Of a DNA stretch of 64,000 bases, positions 48,991-61,063 are shown one piece after another. Made by a program: the position numbers and the translations under genes. How positions within the stretch are numbered: the first letter of the stretch is position 1; every line of letters starts with the position of its first letter. The DNA is from Erythroxylum novogranatense (lineage: Eukaryota; Streptophyta; Magnoliopsida; Malpighiales; Erythroxylaceae): the NCBI GenBank assembly GCA_029891385.1, contig CM057233.1, forward strand, positions 27,759,852 through 27,823,851, given 5' to 3'. The notes under the pieces are model-generated. The model made no database searches. It had not been told where the DNA came from and saw nothing but the letters and a program-made list of their open reading frames with translations.

Positions 48991-51462
48991 TCCTCAAGTG
49001 CAGAACAAGAAGGTTAACAATCCTTGCAAGGCATCAGTAACTCCACGATATTAGAAACTTTTGTAACTAAGATAGTTCGATCACTTTTGGATAGCTTCAT
49101 GAGCATATTAAACATTGAGCATCCCATATATGTTGTATTTTGTGTTAAGCCTTTTTTTTATAATGTTATTATGTAATCAAAGTTGTGTATGAGATTCTGT
49201 TGATTTGACAAATGAGTTTAGAACTGAAAAATTCCCTAGGCGTATGTGGTTGTTTCTTTTGTAGTTATTGTTGGGACCCGATCGGCAAAACCGGATCCCA
49301 ACCGAAAAACGAAGGAAAACGAAGGAAACAAGGCAGATTCAAATCGAATAAATCGAATCACAACATGCGGAAGCAAACACGAAACAAATACGAAGGTATC
49401 GAATCAAAACGAATCGAATACAAATCGAATCGAAACCAATTTCCGATACGTAACAAAAACGGAGCTGACATCCGTGAACAAATATTTTAGGAATCACTGT
49501 CGCGTTGCGTTGGAAACCCTAAGACTGATCCAATCCAAAATCGGTATAAAAAAATTTTCTTCTTTTTCTTTTCTATTTTTTCTCATTCCTTTATTTTTCG
49601 TTTCTTCCACCTTCCTTAATCAATTTCTCAATTCATAATCATTTTCTTATGCACTCAAATAAATCTCAATTCTCATTCTTATACCCATTTCACCAAAATT
49701 TTGGCAAGATAACTGCCTTCTATTAAACCAAAACACGCAAAGTGTTCAAAATACACTTCTATATTTCTCACAATATAACCAGTATCATCGGACTCCCCGT
49801 CCGGAATCTAACACACATTATACAAATCCAATTCCTATTAATTCCTCAATTCAATATACAAACCATAATCATTATACGTAAGGTCATAATCCAAATCTTT
49901 ATACAAAATTAATAAATCAAATCAATCCAAACCCAATAATCAATCGTCTCTATATCCAGATCCCATTCATAACTTAAATCAATACACATGTCCAGAATTC
50001 ATAATACAATCCCATAATAATACTTGTAATACAATAATTGACAAAACCAGTCTTATACAGACCCATACAAAAATCCATTTTTTCACAAAATACAAACGAT
50101 ACAAAATCGAATAACACGTCTTGACATTCCTTCATCCGATCTCCCGCTCGAAAACCTGGAGATGGGGATGAAAGAGGGGTGAGCACAAAGCTCGTGGATA
50201 ATACGTTTATAAAACGAATAGATAAGCAAAACCCTTGAAATCTTTTTCCTTCTCTGGTCTTAGAAAAACATTTCTTTTAAATCCGTAAAGCACGTTTTTA
50301 AAAGTTCTTTTCTTGTTGTAGTCAAACTCGCAGTTTGTAAAACGTATGATTCTTAGGCTTTCAGCCATAAATCCATAGATTACAAAACATGAATGCATCA
50401 ACTTGAAAATTTATAGATGCAATGTCATATCACATATGTAATGCACACAAATGGCTCGAGAGTTTCATAAACACGACGGAAACCGAAGTTTACCGTAAAC
50501 ACGACAAGTCTATTTTTCGAATCTCATAAACCTCAAGCAGGCAGCCAGGAGAAGGCTAAGGGGGTCAACATGCACGTGACTTAACGAAATAGGTTCTCTC
50601 TTGCCTACAAAAAAGCACATATCATGCTCAAATCAATTAATCGAATACTCTTTTACGAATATACACAATGCCATGAAATCTTTCGAGGCATAACACAATG
50701 TATGTTGCAATTCATCCAAAGTCCATGTATTGAATCAAAAATGATTTTTCAAATCATTCATACAATGATGCAACATTTATGATGCAATTGAAATCAGAAA
50801 ATCTCTTTATTTAAAGAAAGTCGTAGTGGCTTATAAATTCAAATTATAAACACATTACCCACCTCGAATCAATGCTAGAAACTTGTTCCTCGCTCCAATT
50901 TGTCCATTGATTCCTTCTTTCTTCTAATTTAACTTTACCTAAAGCAATTCCACCCAAATTCAATATCATAATTAACTTAATCCTCAAATTGAACTTAGAA
51001 ACACTAATCCCTCATATATTCAAGCTTTCTAAATCACAAATTTCCAAAATCCCCAAATTTCAAATTTGGGCATAACCTAATTAATTTCCATCCAAAATTA
51101 AACCCATAATACTTAGCAATCAAAAAAATTAACTTCATACTCCACAAACCCATTCCATTTTCCATGATTCTAAACCAAAACTTCAAGAGAAACTCAAATC
51201 TTAAAAATTGCTCTTACCTCATTTCTCCTCCATTTTTGGATTTTCTTGGTTCAAGATGAAGCTCTCTTCATCCTCTACCTTTTTCTCTCTTGGAATGACA
51301 TTAAAATCTCTCTTCAAGTGCTAGAAAAATCGAGCCCTAGCTCTCTTTCTTTTCTTTCTCCTTCACTCATTTGAAAGCTTGCTCTCCCTTCTCTCTTCTT
51401 TCTTTTGTTCTTTTCTTTGTTCAAATGTCGTGCTTCCTTTGATAAAACAATAGCTCACTTGC

Positions 51463-51469
51463 TTTTATA
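51463..51469 (-). promoter_or_regulatory. TATA box of LTR E
   Basis: On the minus strand it reads CTATAAAAGC, about 2.1 kb from the U3 end of the LTR. This is the only good TATA motif I noticed in the right half. It places the TGACGTCA array about 0.7 kb upstream. Confidence 0.4.
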
Positions 51470-52112
51470 GCACCAGGATATTTAATGAATGAGGAATGAC
51501 CCATAAGCCCCTCCATTTAAGCCTATAAACTTAATCCTTTAAGTAAACTTCCAAAATTGCCCCTCCATTGGTCTTTAAAATTGACATCTTGTCTGATTAT
51601 TTCGATCAGGTAAATGAAGTCATTTGTTAAAACTTTCTTCTATATAAATGTTCCCCTATGTCTTATGAATCTAATGCTTCAAGAATCAGATCGATCCGAG
51701 CTCTATAGCTCAAGATATCTCCAAAATACTGAAGTTTTTTCTTCAGACCCGAGGCTGAACACTACACCTAACTTCCGACCTGAATTTGGAAGTCTTAGAG
51801 GCTAAATTAGAGTTCATCTTCTTCATAACATTTGTATCCCCATGTCTCTTTTTTAATCAGAAACAAGAATCAATTCAATCGGAGCTCTACTGATCGAGAT
51901 ATCTCCAAAATACTGAACACGGTTCAAACTTTTACAACTGATCAGCTGACTAAAATCTGATCTATCTTTCGCCATTTAATTCCAAAACTGATCTATATAG
52001 TATGAAAAGATAGAAAAATGTCTTAGGAATCCAACGCTTTGAAAATCAGCTTAATCGGAGGTCTACGCAAAAAGTTATGGCCAAAAGAAAGAAGAGGGGT
52101 CAAAAACACAAA

Positions 52113-52220
52113 AACAGACGATGATGTCAGCATAGACGAAGATGACGTCATCACAGACGAAGTGACGTCAGTGATGACATCATCACAGATGCGTCTGTGA
52201 TGACGTCATCACAGACGAAG
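52113..52220. promoter_or_regulatory. TGACGTCA array with hairpin in LTR E
   Basis: TGACGTCA occurs at 52143-52150, 52163-52170 and 52201-52208, with related ATGATGTCA and TGACATCA between, all linked by CACAGACGAAG words. The segment 52173-52210 folds: 17-bp arms around TGCG with one mismatch. TGACGTCA is the palindromic core bound by plant TGA/bZIP factors; binding here is inference. Confidence 0.55.
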
Positions 52221-53790
52221 ACGAAGATGAAGATTAACTTCGTCTGACCTTTTTCTCCAGAACGTCTCCACTTAGAAAGATCATAACTTTTTACTCAGAA
52301 CTCCAAATTAGACACAGTTTGATTCCTTGGAAAGCTGAGAGAAAAACATACAACTTTCCAGAAGGAAATTTTGCCAAAATCTATCTTTAATAATCCCAAA
52401 ATTGCCCCTAAAGTCAGAAGATAAGACTTTCATTCCTGCACCAACACTGCACCCAATTCTTAACTTCATGACAATATTTGAGACTCTTAGGCACATAATT
52501 GAAATTCAATGTCTTCTTACAAAATATAGTCATATATCTCTAGTTTAATCCAAATTAAGAATCATCTCGTTTGGATTACTAGAGAAAACGTTGTGCCTAA
52601 AAGACTGAAGCATATTCAGTAAACATTTTTCAGATCACTACCAATCTTGTCTCTAAATCTTTCCTTATCACAACTCATACCAAGATCACTCTTTCTATTC
52701 TCTTGTCCAATATTTTCATGCTTTATATCAATGGAAAGATAAAAACAACCTCTACAATGTTCATAAAGAACTCCAAAGTAACTTCAACCTCTAGTTAAGT
52801 CAATTTTTCAATCAAAGTTTCTACCCTGTTAGCAATCACCTAAGCAATATCCAAACTTCAATTTATCATAACTTCTTGCCCCGATATCAAAAAATTGCAT
52901 ACTTTATGGCGTTAGAAAGCTGGAAACATGAACTACAACTTTCATTAAGACCACTTTGGCCAAATATATCTAGATCAGTATAGATTTGCCATTGAAGTTT
53001 CTAAACACCATTCCAACACATCAACTTCACATATCAACACATCACCACAAACTCTTCAACTAATTCCTCTCAAACACAATACACACAAATCTATACACAA
53101 TTGATATTCATACACAATTGATCTTTCATATCCATATATAAATCCACATCTCATTAACATTATAAGATAAATTTTTATAAAACTAAATGGCATTCCAAGC
53201 CATATTACAACATCAGTATTCAAGTCCAAGTACAAAAGATACAAAACTCCACCATTCTCCACATATGACTGAAATCTTATTCTTACAATAATCTAACTTA
53301 AAACACCACATGCATAACCAAATAAATTGTCTTTACTTTCCAATTTCTTCAAAATTTTACACTTTCACTTTCTATTTCTTGATTTCAACTTCCATTTCAA
53401 TCCACTCATCCACTTGAACTTTCATAACTCATACAAATCTATTTGAAACCCAAAGTTATCAAAATCAATCACTTCATTTCTCATCAATCTCCTTTAAGCA
53501 CAATAACATCTATAACACAATTCATATACAAAAACTCTTATCAAATTTTCATTTTCATATTTCTAATTTCCACTAAAAGTTTGGGGTCCAACAGTTATAC
53601 ATTTCATGATCTAAGTCTTTCATAGGTGTATAAATTGTGTACTAATTTCAAGGGAACAACCGTACTAATTTAGGATAAATTACACAGAGTTATCTTCTGG
53701 AATGTTGTAGCTTATTTTCCTAGTTTTCTAACAATATAAAGTATGAAATGTTTGGATATTGGAGTAAAAAGTTATGGTCCTTATAAGTGG

Positions 53791-54243
53791 AGATGCTCAG
53801 GAGTATAGGACGTATCATCTAGTGATGACATGTCGTCTGGTGAGGACGCTTTGTCTGGTGACGACGTATCTTCTGGTGGGGAAGCATCGCCTGATAATGA
53901 TGTATCGATTAGTGACGACGCCTTGTCTGGAGATGACGGATCATCTTGTGAGGACACGTCGTTTGGTGAGGACGCTTCGTTTTGTGAGAATGTTTCATCT
54001 GGTGAGGACACTTTGTCTTGTGAGAACATATCGTCTTGTGAGGATGGATGCTTCGTGTGGTGAGGACGCTTCGTCTGGTGAGGACGCATCGTCTGGTGAG
54101 GATGCTTCATCTAGGGAGGATGCTTCATCTGGCGAGAACATATTATCTGGTGAAGACGCTTCATCTTGTGAGGGCGTATCGTCTGGTGAAGACATTTCAT
54201 ATGAAGACATTATATCATCTGGTGATGACATCATATCGTCTAC
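53791..54243 (+). repeat. 18-bp minisatellite in right LTR of D
   Basis: About two dozen degenerate copies of the unit seen at 41576-41985. The two arrays differ in copy order and number, so the array has changed since the LTRs were identical. Confidence 0.8.
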
Positions 54244-55035
54244 CGCACTGTTCATCCGATCCTATCGTCTAGTCCCATTTTTGACCCTCTAGACGATAGG
54301 ATTTGCCTTTGAGGTCTTCATGAAAGTTGTATATCTGGAAGTCCTCTTCAAAACAATTCAAAGAAAAACTTTAACCCGAAATCTCTAGTAAAAGTTATGC
54401 CAATTGTTCCGATATAGGTACAACATGATTGAGGACATAAGCATGTTGATTCTGTTGGCCATAACTTCATAACCCGACCTCCAAATTAAGTGATTCTTAA
54501 AGCAATACATTCCTGACACATTTTCCTATCTCTCAATGAAATTTTTAGCTTTTAGGGTCAATTTGAAAGAGATTGATGGAAGGAAAATGAGGGATTGGTC
54601 GGAGGGGCATAACTAGGTTATGAACACATTTTGGATTTTTAAGCATATCTTGAGCTATAGAGCTTCGAATAAGAAAGTTCTTGTTTTCAAAATAAACTAG
54701 AGGTATAGAGCTATAATTGGCTTGAAGAAGTCAAATTATGACATTAGTGATGGGCTGCTGTGAGCAAGCCACCCTTGTGAGATAACGGCAAAGCGAGGGT
54801 TCATTGGAATAACCCTATAAAGAAACTCGCTCACGCTTTTACTCTAGAACGATAATTGAACTTTGAAAGCGGGCCCAACATCTTATGGTATTAGAGAGAG
54901 AGAGTTGGACTCCAAAAATATGGGTAAATGAAGATCACGTCTTTTGACTCCGATTGTTAGGCTCCGAAAATGGGGTCCAGCATTGCTTGATATCAGAGCA
55001 ATTGTTGGGCTTCAGAAACAGGGTCTAACATTTAA

Positions 55036-55138
55036 ACCCCAAACTTCTTTCTCTATTTTTTTCTTTTTTAAAACAAAGATAGTGAAAAAAAAGTTAGACT
55101 AAAAAACTAAACTAATCGCCTCCCCGACAACGGTGTTA
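55036..55138 (-). other. Leader and primer-binding site of element H (tRNA-Asp type)
   Basis: On the minus strand 55138-55121 reads TAACACCGTTGTCGGGGA, a decayed match to TGGCGCCGTTGCCGGGGA, the tRNA-Asp-type primer site typical of Athila/Tat elements. About 85 bp of purine-rich leader follow before D interrupts. The gag remnant lies across D at 38791-39636. Confidence 0.65.
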
Positions 55139-56564
55139 AAATCTTGATCGCGATTTTTTTTATGTGTGTAAGTTATAATTAATAATCTTGATAATTCACA
55201 AGCGTACGATTCATTCACATAGTACCTAAGGTGTCGATTCTACGAGGAGGGATAATCTAATCCCAAATTCTAAGGCCAAAACAATTCTTAGTAATTCAAA
55301 ATGTAACAAAACTAAGGCAAGAATTTAATTTAATCACGTCATTTCCAAGAATCAATTACGAAACATTAACAAAGTAGCAGTTGCAACACACACTCAAGAA
55401 TCAACCTAAAGGAATTATCAATTGAGAGAAAGGGAAATTTTTACCTATCTTTAATGTTAATCTAATTGATTATTAATTAGTAGATTATTGGTCTTAGACG
55501 ATCCTATGGTTGATTACTCTCTCTCTCGAGTTATAACCATTAAACCTAAATTATAAACCCTAATCAGATTATGGAATATTACAATTTCTCAATTAACAAT
55601 ATATCCAAATACCTAATTAGATCTGAAGTTGTCCAATAAATTATTGGGAATCTATGCAAGATCTCTCTTCACACAATTACCGATTTGATTAATTTCTCAT
55701 TCTTATCAAATCACCTAACTCTCGTTACCCAATTTAATTATTTTTCATTCAATTCACCCTCTCAATCTATTATTGAATTATGCAATCATAGAAATCAATC
55801 AAAATAATTTCAATAAACATAAAACAATAAGATTTTATTAAATCAAATAAAAAAACCGATGGTGAGTATAGAACATCTCAACATTCACAATCCTATCATC
55901 AAACTGCTATTTCCAATTCCATATAATAATAAAAATGGAAAATAACAGAAATACAATTCTAAACAGAGATGGGAGGCAACGACGTCAGAAACTTCTGTTC
56001 TAGAAAGTATGTTGATGTCAGCTTCTTCTTCACTTCTCTCTTCGCTCTTCTCTTTCTCAATATCTTAACAATTCTCTGTAGGGTTTCTCTCCAACAGTGG
56101 CTAATGCAAAAATTCACTCATCTTCTTTGGCTTATTATTTATATGCCTTTTGTGTTTTGGGCAACCTAGGGTTTTTCTAGGGTCCGAAAGGTCCAAAAAT
56201 TCCCTCAAAATTTGAGTGATTTTTAGTGTCTGCGCGTCTGCCCGACACGATCGTGGGCTATATCTTGGGCTTCTGTCACTATCGTGGCTTGTTATGCCAC
56301 AATCACGGGCCATTGTTTTGGCCCAAGTGTCTCTAAAAATTCTTTGTTCTTCAATGTTGACCCTAAAATACTAACAAACACATCAAGGTATCTCAAAGAC
56401 ATAATAATTAAGCTCAAAGACTTGTACTAACTCATAAAAACATTTAAACATAATTAATTGACAAACTAACACAATTCTAACCTACACACATATTAAACAA
56501 TTGAATTAATAATTAAATACATATCAAATTAAGGCCGAAAACATGGTGCAATTCACACTTATCA
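55139..56564 (-). repeat. 5' LTR of element H (Athila/Tat type)
   Basis: On the minus strand it starts TGATAAGTGTGAATTGCACC at 56564 and ends beside the primer site at 55139, about 1.43 kb. This start is usual for Tat/Athila LTRs. A TATAAATA box lies at 56136-56143 on the minus strand. The other LTR is not in the window, so H is truncated. Confidence 0.7.
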
Positions 56565-59053
56565 GAAGCCCCAGAGAGTGCATCTAGGAGGTTTCATTGA
56601 AAACAGGAAATAGTGTGTACGCTAAACAAGCTTAGTAAGTGCTAGATTTTCTATTCAAATCATATTTAACAACTTAAACCTCCTTAAAATAAATTCATTT
56701 CAATTTGTATAATTCAATACTAATATGAAATATATATGTTTCCAGAAACTAAGTTTCTTATATCACTTTTCAAATAAATAGCGACAACATTAATAATGCC
56801 ATGAATTTTCTTACACAACATAGCCCACCACTAACTTCTTTGTTATATGTCACCCTTAGCCATAAAGTCACAGAGCTGGTTTTGCATTTCTTACCCGAAA
56901 CTAGTTAACCGATAGTTACGGAACTAGTTCTACATCACTTACTCTTACTAGGTTAATCGCTATATATATACCAGTAATTACGAAGCTGGTTTTGCATCGC
57001 TTAGCAGCAACTGGTTAACCACTAGTTACGAATCTGGTTCTACATTACTTACCCATATTAGATTAACTGCTATACATCGGTAGTTACAGAGCTAGTTCTG
57101 CATCACTTACCCACAACTGATTAACTACTAGTTACGAAGCTAGTTCTATATTACTTACACGAATTTAACCGTTATATACAAAACCTATCAATGTATCATA
57201 GACTAAAATCGATTTACTTTTTATCAACCAATAATATAATTTCAATGTAACTTCAAATCGTATAAAATTCAGCTTTCAAACTTCAATTCTTATATTACTA
57301 AAACATAAACTTATACTAGCGATATTCAGTTGTAACGTATCATTCACATAAAACTCATAACCATACAATTAAAAATCACATGTCATTAATTGTTTTACAA
57401 AGAATGTACTCATATAAAACCATTAAAATACACACATTGTTTTGCAAATTATCGCCAAGCACACTCACGCATTCGGTGCCTCTCCTTTACATACACGAAA
57501 CATATTTCTCTTAGGCAATTATTTCCAAATTAGGAAATAAGGTATTAAAACTATATTTTTGGTTTAATCAAATTCGGGCTTGGTGTTTAATCACGTAACA
57601 TGTACGCTAATCATATTCTCACTTTAACTTCTATAGGTTAATATATTATTCTCATTTTCAAAATCTAACTTCGAAAGTCACCTAGATACCATCTTTTTTC
57701 CATTCTAACTTATCAATTTCTTCAAAGCACTATCTCACTCAATTACTTCACCATAAGGCCGAATATTTAATGTTATAAATGCTACCTTTTTCCATTTGAT
57801 TTTCTTTCAAAATTTTCAAGACAAATCACCTCATATCCATGCCAAGCATCATCCAAACACATCATAAACCATTTCAACTTCATTACTTTCCACATGCACT
57901 CCATATACTAATTTTTTCAAATGATAACATAACACGTCATTTAATAATTTCAATGTCACAATTACACTTAATGGCCATCCTTAATCACTTTTACATGGTC
58001 ATTGCATCATAACCCTGCTTTTATACGAAAAATGCCCTTAAGGCTAAACTTAAGATATCTTACATCAAACTTTTCCAATTCAATTATTTTTCATTTCTTT
58101 CCTTCATTAGGATAAAAATCATGCTATACATGAAACATCAAAATAGAATTTTGGATCATTTCACATTAAAGAACCCTAGCCTTGGTCGATTCTCTCAAGC
58201 TTGATTCCTTGGTTTATTTTCCTGTTTTCAACCCTTAAAGGCTTCCAAACTTATTATCTACTCCACGAAAAGTCAAAAATCACCATTTTTCTTAAATACA
58301 TCCATACCACAGAAAAAACCCACAAAATTAGTTATTTAAGCTACAAAAACTTACCACTTTTTTTCTTCAATCATTTAGGAAATTGATTAGCACCTTCACT
58401 TGATCAAGATCTCTCAAATCTCCATCAAACCCATCAAAAATGGAAGCCCTCCTCCATAAGTCACCTTGCTTCTTTCCTTTTCTTCCTTTGCTTCTTTCCT
58501 TTTCTTCCCTTGTGTTTGGTCACTCACAGCTACTCTCTCCAAATGAAGCAAGTTCAATCTTAAGTTTGCTTTTTATACTCCTTTAGTGCATTGCACATGT
58601 CATCTCCTCATTGACCATCTATTATGAGTCATTAATCCACTCACACCATGTAAAAAGACCAAATTGCCCTTTAGTGAGTTTAATTCATCAACTAACTGAA
58701 TTAAAGTCCGAAAATATTATGTAACCATCTTATCATCAAATGACCATGAAATAATCTAATTAGGGTCAATACTTATTGATTGGATGCTTTAAAATTTTTT
58801 TGAATGGGTTTAAACTCATTAATACCCATTATTTTCCAAAAAGGGTATTTTAGTCCTAACTTTTGATATTTCTAAATTCATCCGATCAGACTTATTTTTT
58901 ATTCGTTTCAATACCAATAGACCTCATACCCATTTCAAATATTTTAATTATTTTCAGACTCAGATCCCCAAAAATCACTATTCAAGCAAAAAAATACTAT
59001 TCATCAAATCTAAAAATTTATATTCTGTGAAAGAAAAGGTTTGAGGTTTTACA
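56565..59053 (-). mobile_element. LTR-like remnant I
   Basis: No gene is visible. The segment has the layout of a minus-oriented LTR: a tandem array, a pyrimidine-rich stretch, a minus-strand TATA motif GTATAAAAAGC at about 58570, and an end GAGGTTTTACA at 59053 that would be the LTR start on the minus strand. The other end is missing, probably lost beside H. Family is uncertain. Confidence 0.45.
56880..57180. repeat. Tandem array of alternating ~47- and ~60-bp units
   Basis: Units begin AGTTACGAAGCTAGTTCT and run to a TTAAC or TTAATCGCTATATA end. Shorter and longer versions alternate, giving a dimer of about 105 bp, with five or six units in all. No function is evident. Confidence 0.65.
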
Positions 59054-60480
59054 TAAGATCCTGCATGATCATGCAAGATGCATGCTGGAGAGTGGAAGGC
59101 TTTCTGTCACGATCATGCATGGAATGCAAGATCATGCAAATGATAGAACTTTAGGTCATGATATTTTTATATTTTTGGCCATTCAGGGCTAATTTTGAAA
59201 CATGAATAATTGTGGAAACCCTAGAAAAAACCTAGAAAAATCAAAAAAGTATAAAAGGAAAAGAAAAACATCAAAAGAGGCAGCTGGAAACTCTAAAGAA
59301 GAGATCAAAGAAAGAAAATTCCTAAAAAAGAAAGGTAGCAAAGTTTTCCAACTCAAGGACAAAGAAGAAAAAAAAATCCATAATTCAAACTTCTATTCTT
59401 ATTATTTCTTACCTCGCTATGATTAAATGTTAATGACGAATCAGTTGGGAAATATGTTGGATATAGATTGCAAAACATATTTTAAGAATTACTTTTGAAC
59501 TATTTGTTAAACTTTAATATTCTTAATTTAATAGTGATATTTTGTGGTGTTTATTGCTTTTAAATATGATTTGAACCGAGAGGTCATATTGAATTATTTT
59601 TATTATGCTGCGCAACAAGAGCTGGTACCATAATCGACCTATAAGCATCAAATTAATAAACAATTGAATAGAGATCTTAATTGTTTGTCAATTACCCGTG
59701 GGATAGCTTCAAATCCAATAAGATAATTAAGACAAGTTTAAATAGATCTAGAGGTCAAGATTCAATTCTTATCTATTTAAATTGAGATTATTTGGCTAGA
59801 TCTTAAGAAAAAGTAATCATAACTATTGGGTATCTAGGGTCTGCTATTATTAAACTAAAAAGGTGAAGTGAAACAAAACAAGGATATAAGTAGTTCCTAA
59901 GTTTTCATTATTGAGTAATCAACAATTCCACTAATGCTTGTTTAATTATTTAATTATCAATTTTCTTTATATTACTTTATTTTCTAATTATTCTATAATA
60001 TTGTTGACCTTAAACAAAGTGTTACAAGAATTGTTAGGTAACTAATACAATCCTTGTAACAACGATACTTTTTATACTATAAGATACGATTCATATATTT
60101 GCGGTATAGATAAGTTTAAATTAAACTCCAACAACTAAAGCAAAAGAAAATTAAGGAAAACTTTCCTTAAAAACCATAAAAACCCTAATTTAGATCAAGC
60201 AAATGAAATGGGTAAAATAAGAAAACAACACAACCAATCTTAAAGCTATAACTACTCTATTATATTGCAAATTAGAAATATATAGATATTGAATCTTATC
60301 ATTCAAATAATGCAATCTCTAAAAGAAGAAATTCGAAATATCAAACTTAAATTTGAAGATAGAGATCGAAAACAGAACTAAACGTGATTATGAGTTTTGA
60401 ACCGAGATCAATTTTAATAAACCAAAAATAATTATTATAAAAAAAAAAACTACTGATACGTATTTCAAACAGTTTGCAGT
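59054..60480. other. AT-rich non-coding DNA with possible LTR fragment
   Basis: 59060-59150 holds a cluster of ATGCAT and GATCATGC words, including the palindrome GCATGATCATGC. A 74-codon lysine-rich open frame at 59202 looks like chance purine-rich sequence. The part at about 59600-60140 ends with ACGATACTTTTTATAC and TTTGCGGTATA words that recall Tat/Athila or SIRE LTR tails in plus orientation. No coding motif is present. I cannot delimit elements here. Confidence 0.35.
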
Positions 60481-60636
60481 TAACCACATGTCTGCTAACT
60501 TGCTATCATCTAAAATTAGTTTAGGCCTTCGATATGTTCCATAAGCTAAGAAGTGGCAGATTGGTTTGTGTACCGCAAATTCATGAACCAGAAAATGGCA
60601 AATTCATTTACACCGCAAACAATGGATAGAGATCTC

Positions 60637-60643
60637 TATATTA
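60637..60643 (+). promoter_or_regulatory. Possible TATA box of the 57-codon peptide gene
   Basis: TATATTA in CTCTATATTATTTGG lies about 90 bp upstream of the ATG. It would leave a 5' untranslated leader of about 60 bases ending in a purine tract of twelve A's. Position is reasonable; nothing else confirms it. Confidence 0.35.
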
Positions 60644-60727
60644 TTTGGTTAGTAATGATTGTTTATGTTGGTTTAAAAGGTTGATAACAGTAATCGAAGA
60701 CAACTGAAAAGAGAGAAAAAAAAAAAA

Positions 60728-60901
60728 ATGGGGTTCTCAACGCAAAAGCTGTTGTTGATATTTCTTCTAGTTGTCATGTTAGCATTCAGGGGTGGAAGCA
60801 CAGACGTCAACAAAAGCGAAGGAACCCTGTACATGAATGCTTGCTGCATTAAGCTATTCTACATGTTTGGTGTTGGAACCTGCTGCGATAAGAAAAACTG
60901 A
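60728..60901 (+). CDS. Small secreted cysteine-rich peptide, 57 residues, family unknown
   Basis: An intact frame of 57 codons from ATG at 60728 to TGA at 60899-60901. The start follows GAGAG and a run of A's, and the context (A at -3, G at +4) is good for plants. Residues 1-24 form a clear signal peptide: a short basic start (K7), a hydrophobic core at about 8-20, then R-G-G-S. The mature part of about 33 residues has four cysteines as two adjacent pairs (C39-C40 and C52-C53) separated by eleven mostly hydrophobic residues, and a basic end 'DKKN'. Two disulfides are possible. The protein would be secreted. I do not recognise the family and assign no activity. AATAAA lies 76 bp after the stop. 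It lies between LTR debris and a MITE. An alternative is a chance frame, but signal, cysteines, start context and poly(A) signal together argue for a gene. Confidence 0.62.
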   Translation: MGFSTQKLLLIFLLVVMLAFRGGSTDVNKSEGTLYMNACCIKLFYMFGVGTCCDKKN

Positions 60902-60976
60902 TAGAAGTAAGAAAGATATGTGGCTTCCTTATTGATTTGCTTTCATGGTTGAAAGATCTTTCAATTTGTCAACACT

Positions 60977-60982
60977 AATAAA
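60977..60982 (+). terminator. Poly(A) signal after the peptide gene
   Basis: AATAAA followed by T-rich and TTGT-containing sequence at about 61000-61030, at a suitable distance (76 bp) from the stop codon. Confidence 0.45.
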
Positions 60983-61063
60983 TTTAAATGATTTGATCGT
61001 GTTGTATTGGATGCTGTTGTTTCTCATTTGTGTGTTCGTTTATTTGAAATGCATCGTATGAAC

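Larger units (their letters stand above)
49269..53593 (-). mobile_element. Solo LTR E (F family), nested in D
   Basis: It starts TGTTGGGACCCGATC and ends GGGGTCCAACA, with a perfect target duplication GTTAT (49264-49268 and 53594-53598). It is 4325 bp with no interior. Start, end and a block around 50100-50200 resemble F, giving the same minus orientation. It is the youngest insertion of its stack. No gene is supported inside it. Confidence 0.88.
39642..55030 (+). mobile_element. Element D: rearranged Tekay-type chromovirus nested in H, host of E
   Basis: Outer boundaries are set by TGTTGG at 39642, CTAACA at 55030 and the target duplication TTTAA (39637-39641 and 55031-55035). Inside, in order, are about 28 bp of LTR start, a scrambled junction, the last part of pol with a polypurine tract, a full LTR (39830-42736), primer site, gag-pol, polypurine tract, and a second full LTR (47600-55030) holding solo LTR E. 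This is the remains of a partial tandem of one element. The coding parts carry many stops, so D is older than C. Confidence 0.88.
47600..55030 (+). repeat. Right (3') LTR of D, split by solo LTR E
   Basis: It starts TGTTGGACCCTA and ends TCTAACA. Without E and one GTTAT copy it is about 3.1 kb. A TATAAAA box lies at 47874-47880, so the LTR promoter would start in the first 0.3 kb and the minisatellite (53791-54243) would lie downstream of it. It carries a long foldback (48825-48990) that the left LTR lacks. Confidence 0.87.

Noticed and set aside
59202..59426. A 74-codon lysine-rich frame
   Set aside because: Composition reflects a purine-rich stretch; no domain, no promoter or poly(A) context, in decayed repeat DNA.
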